Assembly: GCA_037013495.1 (NCBI GenBank)
Contig: CM072801.1
Coordinates: 13,383,501-13,447,500, forward strand
Source of the DNA: Hippophae tibetana
Lineage: Eukaryota > Streptophyta > Magnoliopsida > Rosales > Elaeagnaceae
Reading direction: 5' to 3'
Length of the DNA: 64,000 nt
Position 1 is the first letter of the stretch, and each line of letters begins with the position of its first letter. Below, piece by piece: positions 1-11,565 of the stretch. A program made the translations under genes and the position numbers. The notes beneath the pieces were generated by a model. It was not told the origin of the DNA and ran no database searches. It was given only the letters and a program-made list of their open reading frames with translations.

Positions 1-760
1 TTTTAAGGTTTAGTTATCTGGTCTGATTTAGAGTAGTGCTCTTTTATTTGATGGTATAATCGCCCGGTAGTTAGAGTGAAGCTCTATTTCAAAAGTTTTT
101 ATAAGAATTATTATCTGAAAATGTATTGACGACATGTTTTCAGTAGTGGTTTTAAAACTTGAAAGTTAGTACTCGGATAACTAAATTCTTAGGTTTAATT
201 TGGACACCTTGAATAAAGTTTAAACTGTCTAACCCCACCAAAGGTGGCATTTAAATGGTTCATTTTCAATCTCTTAGAAAAAGGAATTAATTTAATTAGG
301 CAAATTAGTTATCAACCCCACCCATAGGTGTTAATTGATTTGTTTAGTTAACAAAGAATATCTAACCCCACCAAAGGTGGTATTCATACAAAAAAGGGAG
401 AATCAATAAATATCAATTCATATCTTTAATAACCTAGATAATATGAGCAAGCATAATTAACTTAGTTATTATATCCATAAATATTCCGCCATTATAAATG
501 ATAAAATTTGCATGAATGTTTATTGAATCTATGTTTATTTTTATGTAAGTAGATTAAAAACACAAAAACCCCAAAATATCGTGACAGGATGTTTAGGATT
601 TAATTTCGTTTTTAGAAGTTTGAATAATAAATTAAAAACCACATACATTCCTTCCTTAGATCGACCTTGGGAGTATACTTATCATTTTCTTCGAAATGAT
701 TTGTGCACTTGCGAGAGTTTTATAAATATTAAAACCAAAGTATTGGCAAGAATCGGCGAT
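1..760 (+). repeat. Old LTR-like sequence, probably Ty3/gypsy, cut by window edge
   Basis: No host gene is seen here. The stretch at 650-740 (a 'gatcgaccttgggagtatac' phrase, then 'gtgcacttgcgag') resembles the 3' end of long plant gypsy LTRs. The upstream part contains three spaced copies of a short hairpin motif. The left boundary lies outside the window and no partner LTR is visible, so the family call is an inference. Confidence 0.35.
231..380. repeat. Three spaced hairpin motifs (CCACC-AAA-GGTGG type)
   Basis: The motif 'aaccccaccaaaggtgg' occurs at 231-247 and 364-380, with a variant ('aaccccacccataggtg') at 314-330. Each can fold into a small stem: CCACC paired with GGTGG around AAA, or CACC with GGTG around CATA in the variant. 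Spacing is about 83 and 50 bases. They lie inside the LTR-like sequence; any role is unknown. Confidence 0.6.
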
Positions 761-774
761 GCCGGTTTTCGCTC

Positions 775-960
775 ATCAGTTGACCCTAGCTCAAGCTGTT
801 TGTCGACCTTACATGGGATGCACCCTCTTATAGCTCGGTTTGATCATATTGACCTCTTCTGATATACAACTTTATGTGTTTATGTATGCTCGGTCTGATA
901 GCTTGATGTGATCATATAGGCTCGCGCCGACCTCCAGGTCGATCCATATGTCCAAACAGA
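775..960 (+). repeat. Dispersed repeat, copy 1 (partner at 11566-11825)
   Basis: This stretch shares several runs with 11566-11825, in the same order: 'gttgaccctagctc', 'ctcggtctgatagct' against 'ctcagtctgatagctcggtg', 'gacctccaggtc' against 'gatctccaggtct', and 'atatgtccaaaca'. Both copies are diverged and carry no domain I recognise. They are probably internal or LTR parts of one old gypsy-like family. Confidence 0.5.
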
Positions 961-1100
961 GTCATTAATCTATGCATGCAAAAGAGAAACACCAAAACTA
1001 GTTGCAACATCAGATTTATTGTAGAATCATTACCTGATTGAGGCTCATCTAGTTGCAAATTTTGTAATTTAAGTAACTGAGAACAAATTTTTGAGGGCAC

Positions 1101-2537
1101 TGATAAGAGTCAAATTATTGCATTTTTGTTATGATTTAAATGTTGATATTTGTGTGAAAATTGCATTTATTTGATTATTTAATCCACAAATGTCATTTCA
1201 CGGGTATTTCGTGTTTAAAGTGCAATTTCAGGTAAAATCATGATTTTGGAGAAGTTTGGGACAAAGTTCAATAATCGGGATTGAGTGAAAATAAAAAGAA
1301 AACAAAGTTTCAAAATTTGGAAATCTCGCCGCTGGCGAAAATCCTACAGAAAGAACGGCGAAAATCTTCCCGAGAGCACAAAATTTGGCAAATTCATCTC
1401 GCCGCCGGCCAAATATTCTCGCCACCGGCCAAATGCATCTAGCCGCCGGCCACATTATTTTGGCCGCTAGCCAAAATCGAAAACCCAAAAATATTTATTT
1501 TCCAGAAATCTCTCCGCGGCGAGAATAATGTGATCGCCGGCGAAATTTGTCCGAAAACAGATTTTTTTGTTGTTTTGTTCCAAAATTTCCCCCCAAACCC
1601 TAGATCTATATATACAATATGATGGAGAAAGAGGGGGACGGCAGAGAGAGCAGATCTAAGTTATTTTTAGAGGAGAAAAGGAAATTTTGGAGAGAAAGGT
1701 TGGAGAAGCTTGAAGGATCATCACCATTGTTGCTACCAAGTCTTCATCTTCAAGAGTTTTTCATCTCTTCTCCTTAGCTTTTATTTTCTGCATTTTATTC
1801 AGATTGTTTGTTCATGGATTCAATTGAGAATATGGTTATTCTTATTTCCGTTATGAACTAATTCGTTTTTGCTAAGGCTATGATGTAGTTAAATCAAGGA
1901 AATCTGATTTCTTTTGTTATTGTTATATGAATTCATTGTTTTCAAGTTGAGTATTTATTTCCATGCTTAATGCTTTTAAATTTATGATCAAGATTTATAT
2001 GATTTGCTGCATTATATTGAGACCGAGAAGAGATGTGTAATGAATGCTTCTTGTGATAAATACCGTATGTTGAATGCGAGTTTGACACCTAATGCATGAT
2101 GTATGTGGTTATTCTAGAAATTCCATAAATCATAATGTGCTTATTTGTGATTAAATCTTCATAGAAATATAGTTGGTTTTCATAGATAAGTAATTCTAAT
2201 ATAACTTGAGAGAGAGTATTAGATAAGTTTGGGTTTTTCAACCATCACTTTTAGCTTTGATTCTTATATAACATGACTTGAAATCGGATTGAATTGATTT
2301 AGCGAAATCAAATGCCTTAGCGTTTTTAATCATTTGTGAACAACATTAAATTTTGTTATTTGCGTTTAGTTTTATGTTAATTTGCTTTTAAAACAATTTC
2401 AACAATTCGGTTTTCGAATAAAATTAGGGTTAGTCAATTTCGGTACTTAGTAACGCCATTCCTTGTGGGTTCGATATCCGTACTTTTTGTACACTTTATT
2501 ACTTGAACGATTCGTACACTTGCGAAAATAAGCATCA
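1101..2537 (+). mobile_element. Solo LTR, Ty3/gypsy type, with 5-bp target duplication
   Basis: A 1437-bp unit begins TGATAAGAG and ends AAGCATCA, and is flanked on both sides by GGCAC (1096-1100 and 2538-2542), a perfect target-site duplication. Inside are a TATA-like run 'ctatatatacaatatg' near 1606 and a purine-rich leader, so its own sense is the plus strand. The end 'gtgggttcgatatccgtac' is typical of long plant gypsy LTRs. No internal domain is attached, which is the expected product of recombination between two LTRs. The clean duplication suggests a moderate age. Confidence 0.85.
1325..1560. repeat. GC-rich short repeats inside the solo LTR
   Basis: Against an A+T-rich background this stretch repeats a motif close to 'ctcgccgccggccaaa', in direct and partly inverted copies ('cgccgctggcgaaaatc', 'ctcgccaccggccaaat', 'gccgccggccac', 'gccgctagcc', 'gatcgccggcgaaat'). 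Several copies are near-palindromes of CGCCGGCG type. It lies between the start of the LTR and its TATA-like run, where LTR enhancer repeats are often found. That role is inferred only. Confidence 0.6.
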
Positions 2538-2581
2538 GGCACATCAATTCTTACACCAAGTTTCCTATCCTGGTTGCCTTT

Positions 2582-3270
2582 CTTGAAGTGTAATGTGATG
2601 TAATATATGATTGGAGCTTCTTGTTAGAAGTTGGGTTTTAACCAAAAACCATAAATGCGATGTTATGAACCATCATTCAATAAAATAAAAGTTGCACCAT
2701 TGGCTTAACATTTGCAAGTTAGAAGGGTTAATAGGACACATTTGCGACAAAATTCAAAAACCTCTTCAAAATGACATTGGATCCAAAAAGGGTTAAGGGT
2801 GGGTTGAGATTGTTATAAAACTTTCCTTGTAAGAAGAGATTTTATGACATTTAGAACAATCATAGCTCAAGAAAATTTCCATGTTAAAAGTTCATTTTGG
2901 GGAATGCATTCTAATTCAACCACATTACCAATACTATAGACAATTTTAAGTATGTTTTCATGCAACATAAAATTCCTAGGAAAGGCATGGTGTCTCTTAA
3001 TTCTTAGTTTCCTCTAGATTTTACCAATTAAGGATTTGTGAGAATTTCTTTCAAGAAGTTCCAATTTTGTAACCATATCCAACTCATATATAGAAGATCA
3101 ACTTCTACGAGGGGTTTTGAAGGTATGAGTTGTTGTGTTTGGTTTTGAGTCATAAGCTCTTGATTTTCGACTAAAAACTCAAAAAATGAATTAGTTAGTA
3201 TGCATGAAAATCTTGTAACCTTAAGACAAAGAAAGAGCAAAAAGAGAGGAGAGAAAAAGAACCAATAAAG
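2582..3270. other. Intergenic or intronic DNA without recognised feature
   Basis: No coding stretch with family signature, no RNA gene and no clear terminal repeats were seen between the exon-like stretch and the copia element that starts at 3271. Confidence 0.5.
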
Positions 3271-3676
3271 TGTTGGAAATAAAACACTCACACAAATAAC
3301 TTTTATTCAACCCTAAAGAAATATTACAAGAGCACTTTCTCAAAATACAAGATACTATAACTCACTCTTATTTAGACTTTGATTCTTGACTCACTTAGAA
3401 GCTTTTAATTTTTCTTGATGGCTAAACTAAAATGGGGAGGGGTATTTATACTAGTTAAGAACAATCCTAGCTACACCACACAAATAAAATAATCCAAAAT
3501 TGTAATAACTATACACCTCATTCTTCTACATCCTTCTAAAAATATTTTAAGTTACCAAATGATTCACATGCATAATTACCACACACTAGAAGATTCTAGG
3601 ACAAAGTCTTAGTTTGTGGACTTGAGCTCCAATTTGATTGGGTTGGGCTCCAATAATGGATCAAGTTTATAATACA
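3271..3676 (-). repeat. 3' LTR of the copia element at 3271-8432
   Basis: On the plus strand it begins TGTTGGAAATAAAACACTC and ends TTTATAATACA. It aligns along its whole length with about 8014-8432, including the shared 'aaaatgggga' and 'acacctcattcttctacat' runs. A C/T-rich block follows on the plus strand, the polypurine tract of the minus-strand element. Confidence 0.85.
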
Positions 3677-3798
3677 ATACCCCCCCTTAAACTTGATCTT
3701 GTAACCCCTCGTAAGTTTCTTAATCTTATGATGTCTTTGCTTGTTATTGGCTTGGTAAAAATATCGGTAACTTGATCTTGCGACTTCTAATATTTAAC

Positions 3799-4032
3799 TT
3801 ACACATCCTTTCTTGAAACACACTTCCTCATATAATGGTAGCAAATATCAATGTGCATGCTTTGATTATGGAATACTGGATTCTTTGCTAACGCAATGGC
3901 TGACTTGTTGTCAACATAAACCTTGGTTGGCTCTTTTTGTATCAAGCCTATATTCTTTAATATATTTATAAGCCAAATTACATGACAAATGCATGAGTCA
4001 GTAGCAACATATTCTGCTTCACAAGTGGACAA
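3799..4032 (-). pseudogene. Ty1/copia RNase H remnant
   Basis: The minus-strand open stretch begins MSTCEAEYVA, the copia RNase H signature (usually S-S-AEAEY-A), followed by VYVDNKSAIALAKNPVFH and HIDICYHYMR, equivalent to the conserved DNxSAI and KHIDIRYHFIR blocks. It lies at the 3' end of the element's pol, as expected. Fossil. Confidence 0.85.
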
Positions 4033-4053
4033 TGTGACAATTGGTTGTTTCTT

Positions 4054-5390
4054 TCACATCAATGTGAAAGCAGTATCTCCCATGAATAATATGAATCCAG
4101 TAGTGCTCTTTTGATTATCTATGTCTCCACCCCAATCACTATTACTATATCCAATAAGCATGTAATCATTAGAAATTGAATAGATCAAGCCAAAGTTAAT
4201 TTTACCTTTCAGATAGCAAATAATTCTTTTTTCGGCTTTAAAATGGGTGGTTGTTAGAGATTCCATGTAACGACTAACCAATCCAACTGCGTGAAGAATA
4301 TTGGCCTCATGCAAGTTAGATAGCTTAGAATTCCCACAAATTTTTTGAATAATGTTGGATCTACACTTTCACCTTCTTCATGTTTGTACATCATGATTGC
4401 ATATTCAGTCGGTGTGCTTATCGACTTACAATTCTCCAAATTGAACTTCTTCAAGATCTCATTTTCATAACTTTCTTGTGAAATGAAAATTCCATCCTTT
4501 TGTTACTTAACTTTAATGCCAAGGCAGTATGCCATGAGCCCCATATCTTTCATCTCGAATTCCTTCTTCATCACTTCCTTGCATTCATTAAACATGCTTG
4601 GGTTGCTTTCGGTGAAATCAAATTGTCCACGTAGAGGGACACGATCAAAATATCACCATCTTTGATCTTGATATATAAAGCATACTCGTAGAGACATTTG
4701 TTGAAGCCATTATCTTGGAAGTACTTGTCAATTCAACTATTCCATTCCCTTGGTGCTTGTTTTAACATATAAAGAGCCTTATTTAACTTTAACACCTTGT
4801 CTTCGTGGCCTTTGACTTCATAGCCTAATGGCTACTGAATGTAGAATTCTTCTTCAAGAACTCCATTTAGGAAGGCAGATTTTACATCCTTTTGATGTAT
4901 CTTCCACTTGTTTTGAGTTTCCAAAGAAATGATTAGTCTAATAGTCTTCAATCGAGCAACAGGAGCAAATACCTCATCATAGTAAATTCTAGCCTTTTGA
5001 CTATAACCTTTAGCAACTAGTCTCGCCTTGTGCCTTTAAATCTTTCCTTTAGCTTTTTTGCTTTGTTTTTTACACCCATTTGACACTTATTGCCTTATGT
5101 CCCTTTGAAGGTGATGTGAGTTCCCATGTGTCATTCTTCTTAATGGATTTGATTTCTTCATCCATTGCATCTCTCCACTTCTTCTCTTGTATTGCTTCTT
5201 GAAAGTTGACTAGTTCACAATCGGCAAACAAACAAAATAATGTAAGGTTATCTTGTCGTTCGGTTACCTCATAAACATCAATAATACTTCATGTGCGTGA
5301 CATAACTCTTTCACATTCACTTCCACTTGATGATGATGAAGCTGACGAGTCTCCTTGAGTGGTTGAGGTATGTGAAGTGGGTGGAGTTTC
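4054..5390 (-). pseudogene. Ty1/copia reverse transcriptase remnant
   Basis: Several minus-strand pieces carry conserved copia reverse transcriptase wording, among them a MHEANILHAVGLVSRYM-like piece, KRIICYLKG and STTGFILFMG, which belong to the end of the RT/RNase H region. Plus-strand C/T-rich phrases upstream match further RT blocks when read on minus. The reading is broken in many places. Confidence 0.75.
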
Positions 5391-5902
5391 AAGCTCTTTT
5401 TGAGGTTCACCTCGTTGCTCCCTCAATATCTACTTATCTTCTTCAAATTGAGGAAAGAAATTGAAGTCATCTACATGAGAGTTAAAATCCCATTCTCATT
5501 CTTGGTTGAATACCACATCTCGACTAATCATAATCTTCTTATTATTTGGATTGTACAACTTATACCCTACGAATTAGAATCATAGTCGATGAAGATAAAA
5601 CTCTCACTTTTATCATCAAGCTTTGTTCTTTTATCGTTTGGAATATGAACATGGACTATACTTCCAAAGATTCTCAGGTGGGATATGCCAGTCTTTCTTT
5701 CACTCTATGCCTCTTATGGTGTCTTTCCCCGTACACTTCTTGTTAGAGATTGGTTCGACAAGTACACTACACACACTACTTTTGCCCAAAATTCCTTAGG
5801 TAGTTTTTTACTTTTGTGTATTCTTTATGACATGTCGAGGATTATTCTATTTTTTCTTTCTACCATGGCATTTTGCTGTGGGGATCTAGGAACTGTCATT
5901 GG

Positions 5903-6721
5903 TCAAAGAATTCCATTTGCTTCATAGAACTCTTGAAACTCTCTAGATGTAAATTCTCCACCTCGTTCGAATCTCATGGCTTTAATTTTTATACCGCTTT
6001 CTCTCTCCACTGTAGCTTTGAACTTCTTAAAGACTTCTGAAACTTCATACTTCTGTTTCAAGAAATATACCCAGGTTTTTCTTGAAAAATCATCAATGAA
6101 GATAAGATAATAATTATTGTTACCGAGAGAGCTTGGCTTGATCGTACCACATACATCGGTATGGATGAGCTCGAGTGGCTTCTTGGCTCTTGACTCTAAC
6201 TCCTTTGGAAAGCTTTTCCTGAATTGCTTCCCGACTAGACACCGTTCACAAATCTGGTCAGGATGGTTGATGTGAGGTAGACCTTTCACAATCTCCTTCT
6301 TAGATAGCAACTCTTGACCTCCAAAATTGAGATTCCCAAATCGAAGGTGCCAATGCCATGATGCATCTTTGTAGCAAGCTTTCAGGCACTTTGTAACATT
6401 ATTTTGTATGTTGATCAAGAACATTCTATTTTTTGACATCAGTACTTTAGCAATGAAGTTATTATTATCATCTTTTATAGAAAGATTATAATCCTTCATA
6501 TGAATATCATAACCTTTCTCTAACATTTGTTTGAAACACAAGATGTTACTTTTCATATTTGTCATATGGTAAACATTAGAAATAAATTGATGTCTCCCAT
6601 CTTTCAAACGGATAAGGATGTTACCTCTCTCTTTCACTACTATTGTGGAATCATCTCCAAATGAAAACATTTCGCTCACTGACTCCTCTAACTCCACGAA
6701 CATGTCTTTCCTTCCACACAT
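5903..6721 (-). pseudogene. Ty1/copia GAG-pre-integrase and integrase part
   Basis: A 272-codon minus-strand open stretch. It begins MCGRKDMFVELEESV, the block that follows the copia protease. Next come HLRFGNLNFGG (GAG-pre-integrase), the zinc-binding CERCLVGKQFRKSFP, and the integrase core with LIHTDVCGTIKPSSLG, FIDDFSRKTWVYFLK and ERGGEFTS. The D...D...E layout of integrases is recognisable. The wording matches the Tnt1-94-like copia group. Fossil. Confidence 0.9.
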
Positions 6722-7750
6722 GTCATTGCTTGCACCCCTATCAAGATACTAGGAATTTTCTTGACCACCATTAGTTTCCTTTCATGATAGAAGAAGAGTT
6801 TCTTTGCCATTTGTCTTCTCCTCCATGTAGTTGGCCTTCTCCTCAAATTTCTTGTTGGGAGCTCTTCATTTTGAAGTATAATGCCCAAACTTTTAACAAT
6901 TATAGCATTAAACTTGAGATTTTTCATACCTTGAGTTTGGATTGATTCTACCATGACCTTGTGTTGAGCTTTCTCCTTTCTCATAGTTGTTGTAATTCCA
7001 ACCTCGTCCACGACCACGACTTCCACCTCATCCTCGACCTCTACCTTTGCCTCGGCCACGTTAGTTTCTACCATTGCCTTGGCTTTCATGTATATCCTCG
7101 AGTTGTAGCTTAAGGAGTTGCTTAGTAAACCATTGCTTCTTCTTATGCTTCTCTTCGTATGCTTGCAATGATCCTTGGAGTCACTCAATCACCATTTCTT
7201 CCCAGTCTTTAATTTCTTCAATTGTCACAATGATATGCTCAAATTTGGGAACCAACGAATGAAGTATCTTCTCTATTATCCTCATATCTTCTAAATTTTA
7301 ACCATTTCTTTTTAATTGATTAGAAACAACTACTATTCTTGAGAAATAATCTGAAATAGACTCAGATATTTTCATGTGTAAGGATTCAAATTCACCTCTT
7401 AATGTTTAGAGACAAATCTTCTTCACCTTTTTGACCCCTTTGTAAGAGGTTTGCAACTTCTTCCATCCTTCCTTGGTAGAGCTTGCACTCGAAATCTTTT
7501 CAAATCCATCATCTAATGCTTAGTAGATGAGGTAGAGAGCCTTCTTGTCTCTCTTTTTTGAATCTTTCAAAGTTATCTTTTTGATCTGGTGTAAGAGTAG
7601 GAAGAGCATCATCATCCACAAGCTTGTTATAGCCTTTCTCTATGATATGCCACACATCTTGTGATACAAGAAATGTCTTCATTTTAATACTCTAATTATC
7701 GTAGTTGTTGTTGTTGAGTGTTGAGACTTAGAATGGTGCCATATCATTTG
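6688..7750 (-). pseudogene. Ty1/copia gag remnant
   Basis: Minus-strand coding remains lie between the integrase part and the right LTR, including a lysine/glutamate-rich stretch near 7188-6900. Position and orientation fit a copia gag, but the frame is decayed and the domain edges cannot be placed. Confidence 0.5.
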
Positions 7751-8013
7751 CCATATATCTTAATATGATGATAATTTGCAAAATCCGATCTAACGGATGA
7801 ATCCAGAATGCCAAAAAAATCTTGGAAGGAACTCCGAAAAAAAATCAATTTTTTTTAGGCAATTTCAAGAGTCGATGGCTCGATCAACTAGATTGGCTAC
7901 TTGGTCAAACGTCTCTGATCAGGGTGATTCTAGTAGCATTGGATTCCTCTCGTCGAGACCTTCAATTTGATATGCAAGAGTGTATGCTTTCTAAGTTGGC
8001 TCTCATACTACTT

Positions 8014-8432
8014 TTTTGGAAATAAAACACTCACATAAATAACTTTTATTCAATCTCAAAAAAATATTACAAGAACACTCTTTCAAAATACAAGATACTA
8101 CAACTCACTCTTATTTAAAGTTTGTTTATTCACTCACTTAAAAGCTCTTAATTTTTCTTAATGCGTAAACTAAAATGGGGATGTATATTTATAATACTTA
8201 AAAACAATCCTACTCCACCCAAATAAAAAAATCCAAAATTACAATAACCATACACCTCATTCTTCTACATTCTTGTAATAATATTTTAAGTTAATTACTA
8301 AATGATTAACATGTATAATTATCATACCTTAAAATATTTTAGGTAGAAAGTTTAATTTGTAGATTTGGGCTCAAATTTGATTGGTTGTGGATTTGGGCTT
8401 GAGCTCCAATAGATCATGTTTATGATAAGACA
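8014..8432 (-). repeat. 5' LTR of the copia element at 3271-8432
   Basis: It aligns with 3271-3676 over its full length ('ggaaataaaacactcaca', 'aaaatacaagatacta', 'tacacctcattcttctacat'). It carries more differences and small length changes than the LTR pairs of the nested elements elsewhere in the window. Confidence 0.8.
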
Positions 8433-10240
8433 AAGACACTACAACACAAAAGAAGGCCATTTAAGTTCTAGTTTAGAACTTATATACCAGATAAGAAAAA
8501 AGTTAACAAAGATAGTTATTATATTTAAGAAAATAAAAGAGCTTAAAGGCAAAGTCCAACTGAAAAATTTGCAGAAAATAAAAGAAGTTGATAAACCCAA
8601 ATAAATCGTAAAAAAGAAAATACGCTGTTGAAAAAGAAGAGACAAAAACCAGAAACTAATATATAAGGAAGGGAAGAAGAAACAAAAAGATGAAGGAAAA
8701 ACATTATAGAATAGAAAACAATTGCAAAAACATGCAAAGAACAGCAATAAGAAAAAAAAACTAACAGAATATACAACAGATAAGCTATAGTCTATTAAGA
8801 AAATAAGATAATTAAGCAACATTGAGAAAAGAGAAGCATGAAGAAGATAAACGGAATGCTGAATTTAGAGCTAAAACCAGAAGTATTGAAAGAGAATGAT
8901 AATGAGATTTTCACCGGCCAAGAGTGTTTTTCTCGAGACCCATAAAGAAACTATTGCATGCAGAGAGAGAAACCAAAGCAAATCTCCGTTAAATAAGAAG
9001 CAATAAATAAGAACAGCAAAAAAGAGGTTTGATAAAAGGAAACGGAGATGATTGCTTGTAGGAAGAGTATAAGTTAGCAATGATTATAAATAAACACTCT
9101 GAATGATCGAGAAGCTTAAAAGCATAATTAGGATTCAGTGGGAATAGGAAGAGTTATAATGTAAGGATTCAGTGCTAGAAGTGAAGGGTCATAGCTCTTT
9201 CAAATTGAGGAAACGAAAAGTTTGCATGCAGGGAAAAACCCAAGGAAAGAGCTAGCACAGGGAAAAATAAAACTATTTCTCTCTCTAGGAACTAGAGAGA
9301 AGGATTTCAACTTCTAGTACTTTTTTAATTTATATGACATTGGATTTGTTATGATTCATTAGTTAGTAGCGTAGCAGTGGTCTCTTATTATTCGGGCTCC
9401 CCTCTCCATTGTGCGACGCGAGTTTGTGCTAATGGTGTCAATTATCCAACACTTAAATGTGCAATATTAAACAATTTTCTTTTTGTTGCAAAAATGTGAA
9501 ATATTAAATAATTTTTTTTTGTTGCTAAAATTTGCAATATTCAATATTGGTTCCACCCCACTAATTTTTTTAAATAACACTATTCAATTTTTTTGAATAA
9601 CTTTTATTTTAATTACAACTAGGAACTATTGGGATGGTGAGGCGTTAAAGATAGAGACCAAGAAATACTCAAAAGTAAAAAGTGAAATTTTTTACGGATC
9701 CAACAAAAAGTGCAACTTTAAAAGGAAATATATTTGAAAATTATGAATTATATTTCGAGATAGTATTTTATGGTAATCATGTTATAGAGAAGATTTTATT
9801 AATACCTTATAAATATTTTAATTTTAATTTTTTTTAGATAAAATATTTAATTATTTAAATATTATTATTTTTAGTTCTAAAATATCAATGTTTTATTTTA
9901 TTGATAGTATTATTTTTAGAATAATAATCAATACTATTAAAATATAATTAATATTTTTAAAAATTAATATTTTTATATATAGATAATTTAGTATAACAAT
10001 AAATATTAAAATATTGATGTATATATTCCTTATGAATATATTATCATATTAATTTTATGATAATATTGATTAAATTATTTTTATTTTAAGGTAAGAATTT
10101 AAGTTAGAGTATATTAAAAAGGTAAACTAATAAATATATCATTTAATTATATCAAATGAATAAAATAATACTTAATTATAATTAGTCTTATAAATATAAA
10201 ACTACTTTATTTTTTATAGTGGCTGTTTTATATTTTCGAT
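8433..10240. other. A+T-rich and purine-rich DNA, no gene seen
   Basis: 8433-9330 is markedly purine-rich on the plus strand, and its open stretches look like composition artefacts. 9480-10240 is A+T-rich with no recognisable coding content. A possible decayed tRNA-derived SINE at 9357-9440 is listed separately. Confidence 0.5.
9357..9440 (+). repeat. Possible decayed tRNA-derived SINE
   Basis: 'tagcgtagcagtggt' (about 9366) resembles a pol III A box. About 45 bases downstream, 'gcgacgcgagtttgtgct' resembles a worn B box, with 'ctcccctctccattgtg' between as in some plant SINEs. Neither box is a clean match, and no tail or target duplication was found. Confidence 0.25.
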
Positions 10241-10385
10241 AAACGATTTGTACAATTAATAAGGAGTTTGGTAGTAAATTTGTACCATTAATAAAAAATT
10301 TAATGATAAATTTATACCAATAACAAGGAGTTTGATGTTAGATTTATCATAATAATAATAGATTTGTACTATTAATAATACCTTA
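10241..10385. repeat. Minisatellite, about 32-bp unit, about 4 copies
   Basis: Three consecutive imperfect 32-base units (10258-10289, 10290-10321, 10322-10353) share the pattern 'aataaggagtttgatagtaaa' plus 'tttgtaccatt', with partial units on both sides. A+T-rich, no coding meaning seen. Confidence 0.65.
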
Positions 10386-10793
10386 TTCCTATTTTTGTTA
10401 TTCAATAAAATTTGATGATATGTTTACAACTTTAATTATAATTTGACGATATATTTATTAATTTAAATAATATATCATCTATTACAATAATTTCTCAATG
10501 TTGTTAAGTACATGCTAAATAAAATCTTGTTTTTTATTGAAAAATAAACACTTAGTTAAAATATTACATTAAGAAGCTTGCAAATTATCAATAATCACAT
10601 CTAAAAGATAACTTAGAAAGTTGAAAGTAAATTTTATATTAATTTAGGTAATATTTGTTGCATAACATATATTTAAATATCATTTAAAATTTTGAATATA
10701 ATAATTAAGATATGAATATGTTAATTTGTTGTTTTTCAATGCTTTTTCATATAAAAGGGAATTATGTGATAACAAAATGATTTGAAAATACAT

Positions 10794-11480
10794 GTTGGAT
10801 AGGAAAATTATCAAGTATGCATCGTCCCATTTAATTGGTCCATGATGACATTAAAAAGTCAAATAGTCAGAACTAATACACAATCAAGTATACTTTTTAT
10901 TATTAAAATTTAAAAATTAATATTAATGACATAATCCATTTTATGTAAGGTTATTAATATTAATTAGTCAATATTAATTATTTATAAATATGTCATCTAC
11001 CAAAACTTTTAAATAGGTCACCGCGACATGACAATATAGGCATAAGTTCATAGTAGAAACCTCTTAAATTCTCTCTGATCTTAGTATTTTCTTCATAAAT
11101 AGGCCTAAGAAGAGAAGTGCATACAACACCCCTTGGTGTCGTACTATCTAATGCACTTTCTAATGATTTATAGGTCTACGTATTAAAAGAACGCAACATA
11201 ATAGAATTTAGCTTGAACATCTGGCACCTTCTATGGGAATAAATCAAGTGTTCAACGAATTGAGTTAGTGAAAACTCAAAAAAATTCATTGTATTCTTCG
11301 TGTTCTTCATTCATTTTTCTCCTAACAACATGTTAGAATCATCAAATCACTAGAATGAGTTCACAAGGAAGTTTGCAAAACTCTCCACTAATCCTACTGA
11401 ACGAAGAGCATGTGGAGGTCCAAGTGAGCGACCAATCACCGCCAAAAAGACTAAGAGGAATAAGAAAGACACCAAGCCTA
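10794..11480 (+). mobile_element. Decayed Ty3/gypsy 5' end (LTR, primer site, gag start)
   Basis: 'TGGCACCTTCTATGGGAA' at 11222-11239 resembles the tRNA primer site of Tat-like gypsy elements (commonly TGGCGCCGTCTGTGGGAA). It lies just after a candidate LTR end at 11219, and the LTR may begin near 10794 (TGTTGGATAGG). A methionine codon at 11355 starts a short hydrophilic open stretch (MSSQGSLQNSPL), as a gag would. No partner LTR is visible, so the bounds are tentative. Confidence 0.4.
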
Positions 11481-11565
11481 TAAAGCCAACCATGGATCAA
11501 AAGTTATTAAACATGTAACTCATGATGGAGCAATTATTGTAACTCCAGATGAACTCACATTTTAT

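Larger units (their letters stand above)
1034..2581 (-). pseudogene. Unrecognised exon-like open stretch split by a solo LTR
   Basis: On the minus strand an open stretch runs from about 2581 to 2543 and continues at 1100-1034, with the 1437-bp solo LTR and one copy of its target duplication between. Leaving those out, about 35 codons read through in one frame (for example KLGVRIDVPSKICSQLL, then LQLDEPQSG). The stretch is bounded by an AG at its 5' side and a G|GTAATG donor at its 3' side. This looks like an ordinary exon that received a retrotransposon, but I do not recognise the protein and found no neighbouring exons. It could be chance, or a piece of another mobile element. Confidence 0.3.
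3271..8432 (-). mobile_element. Old Ty1/copia retrotransposon, broken
   Basis: Minus-strand element with LTRs at 3271-3676 and about 8014-8432, a polypurine tract just inside the left LTR (3677-3690, read on minus) and a primer-binding-like site ('TATGAGAGCC' on minus) just inside the right LTR. Parts in order on the minus strand are gag remnant, protease and GAG-pre-integrase, integrase, reverse transcriptase and RNase H, the Ty1/copia order. The wording of the integrase part matches the Tnt1-94-like group. It has many breaks. The LTRs differ at very roughly a tenth of positions by eye, so it is old. No clear target duplication was found. Confidence 0.88.

Noticed and set aside
1228-1488. 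Overlapping open stretches on both strands in the GC-rich part of the solo LTR
   Set aside because: They are made of the short GCCGGC-type repeats of the LTR and match no protein family; open on both strands only because of composition.
2460-2480. 'gggttcgatatcc', like a tRNA B box
   Set aside because: It is the usual text near the end of long gypsy LTRs; no tRNA stem set or A box fits around it.
8416-8822. Open stretches of 60-127 codons on both strands
   Set aside because: The region is purine-rich on one strand, giving Lys/Glu-rich or Phe/Ser-rich nonsense; no family signature.
9357-9440. A confident SINE or tRNA call
   Set aside because: The A and B boxes are both imperfect and no tail or target duplication was found, so it is kept only as a low-confidence repeat.
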